From contig CAZJWK010000041.1 of NCBI GenBank assembly GCA_964549595.1, forward strand, positions 1 through 20,576: a stretch of 20,576 nucleotides of DNA, read 5' to 3'. The DNA comes from CAZQQN01 sp964549595 (GTDB taxonomy: Bacteria; Bacteroidota; Bacteroidia; CAILMK01; CAYYUA01). The position numbers and the translations under genes are program-made. The notes below the pieces were generated by a model, which did no database searches, was not told the origin of the DNA, and saw nothing but the letters and a program-made list of their open reading frames with translations. Shown here one piece after another: positions 8,259 through 15,483 of this stretch. Each line of letters opens with the position of its first letter. Position 1 is the first letter of the stretch.

Positions 8259-8287
8259 GGTGGTAAATAATTGTTAATTTTGCCACC
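8259..8287 (+). promoter_or_regulatory. apaG promoter with overlapping inverted repeat
   Basis: TAATTTTG at 8275-8282 matches the -7 consensus TAnnTTTG exactly, 22 bases before the apaG ATG; the -33 region is poor. An imperfect inverted repeat, GGTGG (8259-8263) with CCACC (8283-8287) and inner AAAT/ATTT, is wrapped around the box. This could be an operator, but this is inference from sequence only. Confidence 0.5.
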
Positions 8288-8304
8288 AATTTAAAGTAAG
8301 CAAA

Positions 8305-8691
8305 ATGGCTGAAAGCAAGACAAAAGATATCACAGTTAAGGTAGAAACGCATTATCAGGAGCAGGATTCTCAACCTGACCTGTCAGATTTTGTGTTTGCC
8401 TATCGCATAACCATTGAAAACCAAAGTGACCATGCGGTAAAACTCTTAAGCCGTTATTGGCACATTACTGACTCCAACACCCTTAAAAGGGAAGTAGAAG
8501 GAGATGGCGTTGTCGGCCGCCAACCAACACTGGAACCCGGCCAGAGTCATCAGTACGTTTCCGGATGTAATTTCCGTACTGACATGGCTAAGATGGAAGG
8601 GTTCTTCGTCATGGAGAAAATCCACAATGGTGAGCATTTTCAAGTGGATATACCCCAATTTATTCTGGCTGTACCGTACCGGCTAAATTAA
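8305..8691 (+). CDS. apaG: ApaG domain protein
   Basis: A 128-residue single-domain ApaG protein (FN3-like fold), normal in length. The family signature is plain: FVFAYRITIENQS, LLSRYWHITDSN, EVEGDGVVGRQPTLEPGQSH, YVSGCNF, and a C-terminal FILAVPYRLN. In gammaproteobacteria apaG sits beside the diadenosine tetraphosphatase gene apaH, and the protein may bind nucleotides or metal; its role in Bacteroidota is not established. It has its own promoter, no Shine-Dalgarno site, and converges on ypdA with only three bases between the two stop codons. Confidence 0.95.
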   Translation: MAESKTKDITVKVETHYQEQDSQPDLSDFVFAYRITIENQSDHAVKLLSRYWHITDSNTLKREVEGDGVVGRQPTLEPGQSHQYVSGCNFRTDMAKMEGFFVMEKIHNGEHFQVDIPQFILAVPYRLN

Positions 8692-8694
8692 TGA

Positions 8695-9693
8695 TCAGGA
8701 AGTGACTGAGTAAACGCTTTTGTGCGTCTTACTAAGGATATCCCTAATAATGGGATAGCCGTGATGCCGGCCGTTTTCGATAAAGATTTTAGCCGTTTTA
8801 TACCCTGCTAAAATAACCCCGGCCACGTACAAGCCTTTTATGTTACTTTCCAGGGTTTCTTCGTCATATTCGGGGACAAGGGTGTCGGGATTGATATTGA
8901 TACCCAATGAGGCGAGGAAATCCGCATCCGGATGGTAACCGGTCAAAAGGAAAACATGGTCTGCCGAAACGGTAAATGGCTTATCCTGTTCATCCAATAA
9001 AACCATATCGGTCTCGCGGATTGCTTTAACGCGTGTTCCCCAATAAGCCGGAATAGACCCTTCTTTGATGCGGTTTTCAATATCCGGTTTCATCCAGTAT
9101 TTAATGTTGCCCGCCAGGGCATCGCCTCTGTGAATGAGTTTCACATTAACCCCGTGCCGGTATAGGTCAAGAATGGTTTCCACAGCGGAATTAGAGCCTC
9201 CCACAACGGGTACATCGAGACCTACGTACGGATAAGCCTCATCATAGTAATGCGAAACATGGGATTGTTCCTCTCCCGGGACGTTTAAGGTGTTCGGTTT
9301 GTCAAAATAACCAGTAGCCGCAACCAAATAACGGGATTGGAACACCCCTTTGTCTGTTTCTATGTGAAATGTGTCATTTTTTTTGTTTACGGATTGAACG
9401 GTGGTATAAAGCTGCAGATTCAAATCGTACCGTTGGGCGACACCAATGTAATATTCCAGGGCTTCATTGCGGGTAGGCCTCTTACCCGGACTGGTAGTGG
9501 GGAAGGGCATGCCGTCTAATTCCAGTAACTCTGCCGTGGAGAAAAACGTCATGTTGGTGGGGTATTTTCGAATGGAATTGACCAGGCTTCCCTTATCAAT
9601 GATGAGGTAATCCAGGTTGTGTTTTTCTGCCTCAATGGCACAAGCCATTCCGGTGGGACCTGCCCCGATAATGATCAGATCGCGTGTTTGCAT
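8695..9693 (-). CDS. ypdA: YpdA-family FAD/NADPH oxidoreductase (putative bacillithiol disulfide reductase)
   Basis: A 332-residue flavoprotein of the YpdA (Bdr) family, which in Bacillota reduces oxidised bacillithiol with NADPH. The FAD-binding loop IIIGAGPTGMACAIEAE is at residues 7-23. Other features are YPTNMTFFSTAELLEL, the ATGYFDKPNTLNVPG turn, a second nucleotide loop VVGGSNSAVETILDL for NADPH, LLTGYHPDADFL, and the C-terminal IKGLYVAGVILAGYKTAKIFIENGR. Length is normal. Residue 14, a cysteine in the Staphylococcus and Bacillus enzymes, is threonine here. No bacillithiol synthesis gene (bshA, bshB or bshC) is in this window. The ATG at 9693 is supported by the FAD loop beginning eight residues later. 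It converges on apaG with a 3-base gap. No convincing promoter was found upstream. Confidence 0.88.
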   Translation of the reverse strand: MQTRDLIIIGAGPTGMACAIEAEKHNLDYLIIDKGSLVNSIRKYPTNMTFFSTAELLELDGMPFPTTSPGKRPTRNEALEYYIGVAQRYDLNLQLYTTVQSVNKKNDTFHIETDKGVFQSRYLVAATGYFDKPNTLNVPGEEQSHVSHYYDEAYPYVGLDVPVVGGSNSAVETILDLYRHGVNVKLIHRGDALAGNIKYWMKPDIENRIKEGSIPAYWGTRVKAIRETDMVLLDEQDKPFTVSADHVFLLTGYHPDADFLASLGININPDTLVPEYDEETLESNIKGLYVAGVILAGYKTAKIFIENGRHHGYPIIRDILSKTHKSVYSVTS

Positions 9694-10147
9694 GAATTTA
9701 GCCCGTTTAAAAATTCATTCTTTTCAACAAGTACATGGTTTTTGAGTTTCCAACCTTTAAAGCTTTGATAAAAAAAATTCTAAGGGAAAATTCAATGGGC
9801 TCAGGCTTAAACCACCCGGCTTTGCCATTGAAATAGGAACTTTTAACCTTATCGGGCTACTCCTATTTTGGCTAATGGAGTCCCTCGATATAAAGTTATC
9901 GGTTTAAGCATGGGAAATTGATGGCTAATTTTTAGGCCATTTTAGCAGCAAAAAGAAAAATATTGACCAAAACCCATTTTAACCATTTAGGCTTACCTCT
10001 GTTAAAATAACCAGGAACCACCCCTTTGTTAGTCCAGTAAGGCAAACCTTACTTCTGTAATGAGGACTTTCAGCTGGTTGCTTTTTGTATTGAAAACCTT
10101 AAGGCGTCTTTACACTCCATTTATAGGCTCCATCCGCTGTTGGTCAA

Positions 10148-10186
10148 CCCTCAACCCTGGCCCTTCTCCCAGGCTTGGGAGAAGGG
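10148..10186 (+). repeat. REP-like hairpin, copy 1
   Basis: The sequence CCCTCAACCCT, GG, then a perfect 10-base stem CCCTTCTCCC (10161-10170) and GGGAGAAGGG (10177-10186) around loop AGGCTT. The conserved head (CCCTCA, CCCT) and the hairpin are shared with copy 2, which lies 100 bases away in the opposite orientation. Confidence 0.75.
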
Positions 10187-10285
10187 TACTCAATTGACAA
10201 AATTTTGTCTTGATTTGAAATTTTAGTCTATCATTAAAACATTAAAATCATAGCCTTTTGCCGGCTAACTTAAGTAACACCAGGT

Positions 10286-10325
10286 CCCCTTCTCCCGATG
10301 GCGGGAGAAGGGTTAGGGATGAGGG
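10286..10325 (-). repeat. REP-like hairpin, copy 2 (inverted)
   Basis: The same 10-base stem, CCCTTCTCCC (10287-10296) and GGGAGAAGGG (10303-10312), around loop GATGGC. On the minus strand it reads CCCTCATCCCTAA then the hairpin, matching copy 1 in the head and stem but not the loop. Two copies in opposite orientation at this spacing form a REPIN-like unit, of the kind mobilised by RAYT transposases in other bacteria; no RAYT gene is in the window. Confidence 0.75.
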
Positions 10326-10528
10326 TGGTTGTGATCCTTGGCTAAGGATACCCTCTACTCCGCTACAAATGGTTAGCAAAATTTGTCATTGTTGGTGCAA
10401 TAATAGGGTTAGCGAAAATTATAACTCACTGGATGGCAACCTTATTGACTTCATAGCTTTCTTGTTAAAATTCATCCATTAAACCGGCGCATTAATCGAA
10501 AAATTGGCTAAAAGCTACATAGGCCTAT

Positions 10529-10536
10529 TAATTTTG
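10529..10536 (+). promoter_or_regulatory. candidate promoter of the surface-protein array
   Basis: TAATTTTG matches the -7 consensus TAnnTTTG. A TTG is 22 bases upstream, slightly further than the usual 19-21. The leader to the ATG at 10618 would be about 75 bases, longer than the 15-28 bases estimated for rpsA, queA and apaG. It is the only good candidate between the REP-like pair and the gene. Confidence 0.45.
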
Positions 10537-10617
10537 ATTTTTGAATAGGGTGTTTAGTGTGTGCTATCACTCATTTCGAAACTGACTATTACGACAATTA
10601 TAACGAAACTTAGGAAA

Positions 10618-13600
10618 ATGAAGAATTTAGGGAAAAAATCCTGCTATTGCTTGGGGGGTTTTTTTAACAATGGGTTCTCAGCAAAATTGAGTTTGTTGTT
10701 GGCCTTTTTGTTAATGGCTTTCCAATGGATACAAGGACAAACATTCGCCCCACAGGATGTCATCTCGACCAATGCCAGTAGCGCACAGGATGTTGAAGTG
10801 TCGGATTTGGATGGAGACGGGGATTTGGATGTGCTTTCGGGCTCTTTAGCTGATGACAAGGTGGCTTGGTATGAGAATGACAGCAGTCAAAATTTTACGG
10901 CGCATACGATTTCTACCCAATTTGATGCCGTAAGGGATATACAAGTGGATGATTTGGATGGGGATGGAGATTTGGACGTGTTGGTTGCTTCTCAAGGGGA
11001 TGACTTAGTAGGTTGGTTTGAAAATGACGGCAATCAAAATTTTACCCGTGACACCATAGCCACTAACCTGGATGGTGCTGCTTATGTGTATACCGAGGAC
11101 CTAAACCAAGATGGCCATTTGGATGTAATAACAGCTTCATATAATGACGATAAGGTGGCTTGGCATGAAAACAATGGCAGTCAACAATTTACAACCCATG
11201 TAATTTCCACTAACGCTGCATTAACAGGATGTGTTTATGCTGCGGATATGGATAATGATGGGGATACCGATGTTTTGTCCGCTTCGGCAAGTGATAATAA
11301 AATAGCCTGGTACGAAAATGATGGGAGCCAAAACTTTACTACTCATGCGATAACCACTAATGCCAAAGGGGCTTGGGATGTGCATGCTGTTGATTTGGAT
11401 GGAGACAATGACCAGGATGTTTTAAGCGCTTCCTGGACTGATAACAAAATTGCTTGGTACGAAAATGATGGCAACCAAAACTTCACGAAACATGTCATTA
11501 GTGCCAATGCAGGGTCTGCCTGGGATGTTGACGTAGGCGATATTGACAATGACGGAGATAAGGATGTATTGGGCGCTTCTTCTTTCGGTGATTATGTGGC
11601 TTGGTATGAAAACGATGGAAGCCAGAATTTTACCACCAACATTATCTCGAAAAATATAACAAAGGGAAGAAGGATTAAAACGGGTGATTGGCAAGGGGAT
11701 GGCGATTTGGATGTGTTTTCCGCTTCTGAAGGAGATAATAAGATTGCGTGGTATGAGAATTTGATAAACCTTAAAAGTAAAAAATCAGATTCTCTAAATG
11801 TAAATGCCCTGGAGTTTTACGGAAAAGGTGGACACATAGAAACAGATAGTACTTCTGCTTTTGATTTAAAAGGTGCAGATCCTGTAACTGTTAGTTTATG
11901 GATAAAAACTAAACAGAAAGTGGATCAAGGAAAACGTGTAAACCCGGTAATGATAACTGAAAAGGGTCAAACAAGGGGATCTGGACATGATAAAGGAATC
12001 CAAATTAATAGTAATGGTCAGGCAACCTTTTATATTTTTGATGGAACAGAAGTACGAGCTTATTCTAAAACCAGAGTAAACGATGGAAAATGGCATCATA
12101 TAGCTGGTGTATTTGATGGTTCAAAGATTTATACTTATGTGGATGGTAAAATGGAAAATTCCAGTGCCGCTAGTAAAACTCATAATTTCAAGTCTCCCCA
12201 TTTGGTTATGAGCTTTTTAAAAGATGGAAGGCATCAATGGTTTAAAGGAAAAATACAAAGGCTTCATGTTTGGAATAAGGCAAAATCTGGCAATGAGATA
12301 CGAAATGAAATTTGCGATTCTATATTACCCTATAATAAAGATTTGATAGCTTATTACGATTTAAATGGTGGCGGAGATACTGTTCAGGATTTGATTAGGA
12401 GTAATAATGGAAAAATTAATAAAATTGGGAACACAAGACCTGAATGGATTCTTGATTCTGCTTCTTTTAATTGTGCCAAAGGGAACTCCTTAAAGTTTTC
12501 TGGAAATAAAGATTATTTAGAAACTTATACTTCTTCCTCTTTTGATTTGAAAGCCAAAGATCCCGTAACTGTGAGTTTGTGGTTAAAAACCTCTCAGGAA
12601 GTTGCTAAAGGTAAAAAAGCAAACCCAGTGATGATCACAGAGAGAGGACAAACAAAGGGTTCTGGCCATGATAAAGGTATACAAATAAATAACAAAGGGC
12701 AGGTAACGTTTTATGTTTTCAATGGTTCAGAAGTTCGGGCTTATTCTAATACTAAGGTAAACGATGGGGAATGGCATCATGTGACTGGTGTTTTTAATGG
12801 TTCAAATATCTATACCTATGTGGATGGTAAATTGGAGGCATCAAAAAAAGTTAACAAGACACATAATTTCAATTCTCCGCATTTGGTCCTGAGTTTTTTA
12901 AAAGACCAAAGGCATGAGTGGTACAAAGGATTTATTGATGAAGTGCGAATTTGGAATAAGGCAAGGAGTCAGTCAGCCATTCAAAAAGCGATGTGCGGTC
13001 CTGTAGATACTTCTAATCATTCTCATCTTCAGGCTTATTATGATTTAAACGGAACAGGAAAGATTGTGAATGATCTTTCTGGTAATTTTAACGATTTTGC
13101 CTATTCAGGTGCCAATCAAAATCCAATAAGGGTTAAGAATGCTATTGATGCTTGTTTAAAAGGTTATGCGCTAAATTTTGATGGAGTAGATGATGAAGTA
13201 CGGTCAGGTAAAGGAGCAAAAAGCTCGAATTATCAAGAATGGAGCTGCGGTATGTGGGTAAAGCCCGAAAATTGGGATAATAATAAAAGAGAAGATATAT
13301 TTTCTATTAATGAAAATTGGTCAAGTAGACCTCTTAATTTAGCTTTAGAGAATGGTTATTTAAAGCACTTTAGAGGTCAAGCTGCGCATGAGGTTATGAA
13401 ATTTAATGTCAGTAACTTAAATGGTTGGCATTTTTTAGCCTTAACGCAAGATAGAAAGGATTCGAATACTGTAAAAGTTAACATGTTTGTTGACAGTAAT
13501 AAGGTCCAATCAATAACAGGGAATTATGAGGACATGAATACTAAAAATTTAACTATTGGGGCCACGATGGATCCTAAAAAAAATAATCAGTCAGAAAATT

Positions 13601-15483
13601 TTTTTAATGGTCTCATTGATGATGTAAGTATTTGGGGAAAAGAAATTTCGAAAAAGCAAATTGAAGGGTATTTATGTTCCAACTCAATAGAAACTCCAAA
13701 AAATTCCAATTTAATTGCTAACTGGGATTTTAATGAAGGTGAAGGCTCACTGGCTTATGACTTATTAGGAAACTACAATGGAAGCTTAAAACCAACCGGA
13801 TCTAAAGGACCTCAGTGGGTTATTGATTCTTTTTCTAAAGGTGAATGTGGTAAAAATTCTATTGTAGTTAATGTGCCTGATTGTTCAAATTGCGGTAAAA
13901 AAGTGGTTGATTATTCCCAGGGATTAACCATAAAGGGTGATACAATAAAAACAAGTAGATCCAAGCCTTCCCATGTAATTGGCCAACCCAGACCGGATAC
14001 CTTCTTTAGCCTGGGATTTGGGCAAAAATCTTTTATAACAGTAGCATTTGATAGTTTTATGACGGGGGATTTAACGATTTATGAAAGCACCTGGAACAGT
14101 ACCAATTACCCGGAAAAAGCGGATGTGTATGTCAGTGAAGACCAAACCAGTTGGTATTATGTAGGAGAAGCCGATAACCAGAACAACAAAAGCGGTGATC
14201 TTCACCCCTTTACGTTTGCATTGGACTCTATACGGTATAAGTACGTGAAAGTGGTCAATACCACAGATTCTACCCAATTTGGAGGTGATGCCGATGGGTT
14301 TGACCTGAATGCGGTTTGTGCTGGAAAAGTTGCGCCTGTCCAGGAACTGAATCCTGAACCGGCTTGCCAATACTATGGTCAAAAAATTATAGATTACAAG
14401 CAGGGTGCCTACAAAAATGGCAATTCCATTGCTGCTGCCAGGTCTAATCCGAAAAATGCATTAGGGCAACCATCTTTACACCTTTACAGCCTCGGGTTTC
14501 AGGACACTATGAGTCAAAAGCCTTATGTGATTTTGGGTTTCAAGGATCTGATGACGGGTAAATTATCAGTCTATGAGCACGACAACAATCCCCTTGAAAA
14601 AGCAAAAGTTTACGTAAGTAAGGATACCAGCAATTGGACCTATGTTGGGGTGGCTCATAACTATAACCATGCTTTCGGGGAGCAATATGCCACCACCTTT
14701 AACCTGGATTCAATTAATTACCAATATGTGAAGCTGGTTAATGCAACGAAAAAGGCCAACTGGGGACCCAAAGGAGACGGTTTTGACCTGACAGGGATTT
14801 GTGCGGAAAAGCAAGTGCCTTCCGGCCCCCTTAAAACTCTAACAAAAGGTTGTTTTACGGTTAAGTACCTGGACAGCCAAAACAACCCGCAAAAAGGGAC
14901 CATGAAGAAGGTTTATCGAGTCATCAACAATTGCAACAAAGGATGGAGTTATACAGCCTTTGAATTAAAACCAGGTACCCAAGTCTTAAGCTATGCCTCT
15001 AAAGGGAATTACCCGGTTGAGAACACCACCAACAATCCGTTCCACAGCATCAAGTTTGAGTGCCACAAACCAGATTGCTTTAAAAATGGGGATTCAAGCT
15101 GGTTTCAATTCACCATTAACCAAAAAGATACCTTAAGTGATGTCAAGGTCAGGAGCCAAGCTGGGTTGAACCAAGGTACTGTCACTTTTAGCAATGAACC
15201 AACCGATGAAGAGGAGAGTGCCGGCATTGATGGGGATGAAAAGGATCAATGGAAGGTTTATCCAAACCCGGTTAAGCAGGGTTCCCCATTAACCATCCAA
15301 TGGTCCGGAACTACCGGTAAGGCTGAGGAAGCAAGGCTTTTGAATGCGCAAGGGCAGGTGGCCAAAAGGTTCAAAATGGAAAAGGGCCGGCAGGCTTCAA
15401 AGGTGAACACCTCCGGCTTATCGAAAGGCATGTATTTGCTTCAAACGAATAATAAAACAATAAAACGCATCATTATTTTTTAA
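10618..15483 (+). CDS. giant secreted FG-GAP/LamG/discoidin-like protein with T9SS tail
   Basis: A 1621-residue exported protein. A signal peptide (residues 1-41, ending WIQGQ) is followed by seven FG-GAP/VCBS repeats (42-381), each with an Asp-rich calcium loop like DLDGDGDLDV, which should fold as a seven-bladed propeller. Three LamG/concanavalin-like domains follow (about 397-620, 621-846 and 847-1077), the first two close duplicates. Two discoidin-like domains (about 1088-1237 and 1249-1397) share IGQP/LGQP, MTG, VYVS and DGFDL motifs. A Cys-containing domain of unknown type (about 1410-1535) precedes a type A T9SS sorting tail with VYPNPVKQG (about 1544-1621). I chose ATG 10618; a GTG at 10561 in the same frame would add 19 residues before the signal. 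It probably acts on or outside the outer membrane in adhesion or glycan binding; no enzyme domain was seen. The next gene begins directly after its stop. Confidence 0.9.
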   Translation: MKNLGKKSCYCLGGFFNNGFSAKLSLLLAFLLMAFQWIQGQTFAPQDVISTNASSAQDVEVSDLDGDGDLDVLSGSLADDKVAWYENDSSQNFTAHTISTQFDAVRDIQVDDLDGDGDLDVLVASQGDDLVGWFENDGNQNFTRDTIATNLDGAAYVYTEDLNQDGHLDVITASYNDDKVAWHENNGSQQFTTHVISTNAALTGCVYAADMDNDGDTDVLSASASDNKIAWYENDGSQNFTTHAITTNAKGAWDVHAVDLDGDNDQDVLSASWTDNKIAWYENDGNQNFTKHVISANAGSAWDVDVGDIDNDGDKDVLGASSFGDYVAWYENDGSQNFTTNIISKNITKGRRIKTGDWQGDGDLDVFSASEGDNKIAWYENLINLKSKKSDSLNVNALEFYGKGGHIETDSTSAFDLKGADPVTVSLWIKTKQKVDQGKRVNPVMITEKGQTRGSGHDKGIQINSNGQATFYIFDGTEVRAYSKTRVNDGKWHHIAGVFDGSKIYTYVDGKMENSSAASKTHNFKSPHLVMSFLKDGRHQWFKGKIQRLHVWNKAKSGNEIRNEICDSILPYNKDLIAYYDLNGGGDTVQDLIRSNNGKINKIGNTRPEWILDSASFNCAKGNSLKFSGNKDYLETYTSSSFDLKAKDPVTVSLWLKTSQEVAKGKKANPVMITERGQTKGSGHDKGIQINNKGQVTFYVFNGSEVRAYSNTKVNDGEWHHVTGVFNGSNIYTYVDGKLEASKKVNKTHNFNSPHLVLSFLKDQRHEWYKGFIDEVRIWNKARSQSAIQKAMCGPVDTSNHSHLQAYYDLNGTGKIVNDLSGNFNDFAYSGANQNPIRVKNAIDACLKGYALNFDGVDDEVRSGKGAKSSNYQEWSCGMWVKPENWDNNKREDIFSINENWSSRPLNLALENGYLKHFRGQAAHEVMKFNVSNLNGWHFLALTQDRKDSNTVKVNMFVDSNKVQSITGNYEDMNTKNLTIGATMDPKKNNQSENFFNGLIDDVSIWGKEISKKQIEGYLCSNSIETPKNSNLIANWDFNEGEGSLAYDLLGNYNGSLKPTGSKGPQWVIDSFSKGECGKNSIVVNVPDCSNCGKKVVDYSQGLTIKGDTIKTSRSKPSHVIGQPRPDTFFSLGFGQKSFITVAFDSFMTGDLTIYESTWNSTNYPEKADVYVSEDQTSWYYVGEADNQNNKSGDLHPFTFALDSIRYKYVKVVNTTDSTQFGGDADGFDLNAVCAGKVAPVQELNPEPACQYYGQKIIDYKQGAYKNGNSIAAARSNPKNALGQPSLHLYSLGFQDTMSQKPYVILGFKDLMTGKLSVYEHDNNPLEKAKVYVSKDTSNWTYVGVAHNYNHAFGEQYATTFNLDSINYQYVKLVNATKKANWGPKGDGFDLTGICAEKQVPSGPLKTLTKGCFTVKYLDSQNNPQKGTMKKVYRVINNCNKGWSYTAFELKPGTQVLSYASKGNYPVENTTNNPFHSIKFECHKPDCFKNGDSSWFQFTINQKDTLSDVKVRSQAGLNQGTVTFSNEPTDEEESAGIDGDEKDQWKVYPNPVKQGSPLTIQWSGTTGKAEEARLLNAQGQVAKRFKMEKGRQASKVNTSGLSKGMYLLQTNNKTIKRIIIF
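10741..11760 (+). repeat. seven FG-GAP/VCBS repeats with exact 147-base period
   Basis: The calcium-loop codons begin at 10804, 10951, 11098, 11245, 11392, 11539 and 11686, each exactly 147 bases (49 codons) apart with no insertion or deletion. Unit ends (WYEN or equivalent) keep the same spacing, from 10878 to 11760. A typical unit reads DVLSAS, DNKIAWYENDGSQNF, TTH, NA, AWDV, then DLDGDGD. The first unit starts just after the signal peptide; the seventh is more divergent (DWQGDGDLDVFSAS). Confidence 0.9.
11806..13155 (+). repeat. tandem duplication of a LamG-like domain
   Basis: Two LamG copies lie end to end with a 681-base (227-codon) offset: for example cctgtaact at 11881 aligns with cccgtaact at 12562. 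Shared stretches include FDLK, DPVTVSLW, NPVMITE, GSGHDKGIQIN, EVRAYS, VNDG, WHH, TYVDGK and SFLKD. The pair has diverged at many third positions, so it is not a recent copy. A third, more distant LamG domain follows. Confidence 0.85.

Larger units (their letters stand above)
9694..10560. other. 867-base non-coding spacer with hairpins and REP-like pair
   Basis: No convincing gene was found on either strand. The stretch is rich in small palindromes: AGTAAGG-CAAA-CCTTACT (10036-10053), the REP-like copies described separately, a 14-base perfect palindrome GACAAAATTTTGTC (10196-10209), and ATCCTT-GGCT-AAGGAT (10334-10349). It separates housekeeping genes from the surface-protein array and holds the candidate promoter of the first array gene. 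A 74-codon open frame at 10258-10482 runs through the second REP-like hairpin and is not protein-like. Confidence 0.6.

Noticed and set aside
9694..9800. Search for a ypdA promoter on the minus strand
   Set aside because: Only poor matches to TAnnTTTG were found (such as TACTTGTT); none has a -33 partner, so no promoter was called.
10161..10186. REP-like hairpin considered as an intrinsic terminator for ypdA or an upstream gene
   Set aside because: ypdA is transcribed away from it, no T-run follows the stem, and a second identical stem lies nearby in inverted orientation.
10148..10325. Repeats considered as a CRISPR array
   Set aside because: There are only two copies, in opposite orientation and palindromic, with no regular spacers and no cas gene.
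10258..10482. A 74-codon plus-strand open frame in the spacer
   Set aside because: It reads through the REP-like hairpin and downstream palindromes, with no protein-like composition.
14071..14382. A 103-codon minus-strand open frame inside the giant gene
   Set aside because: It lies fully within a well-supported coding region and shows no family motif.
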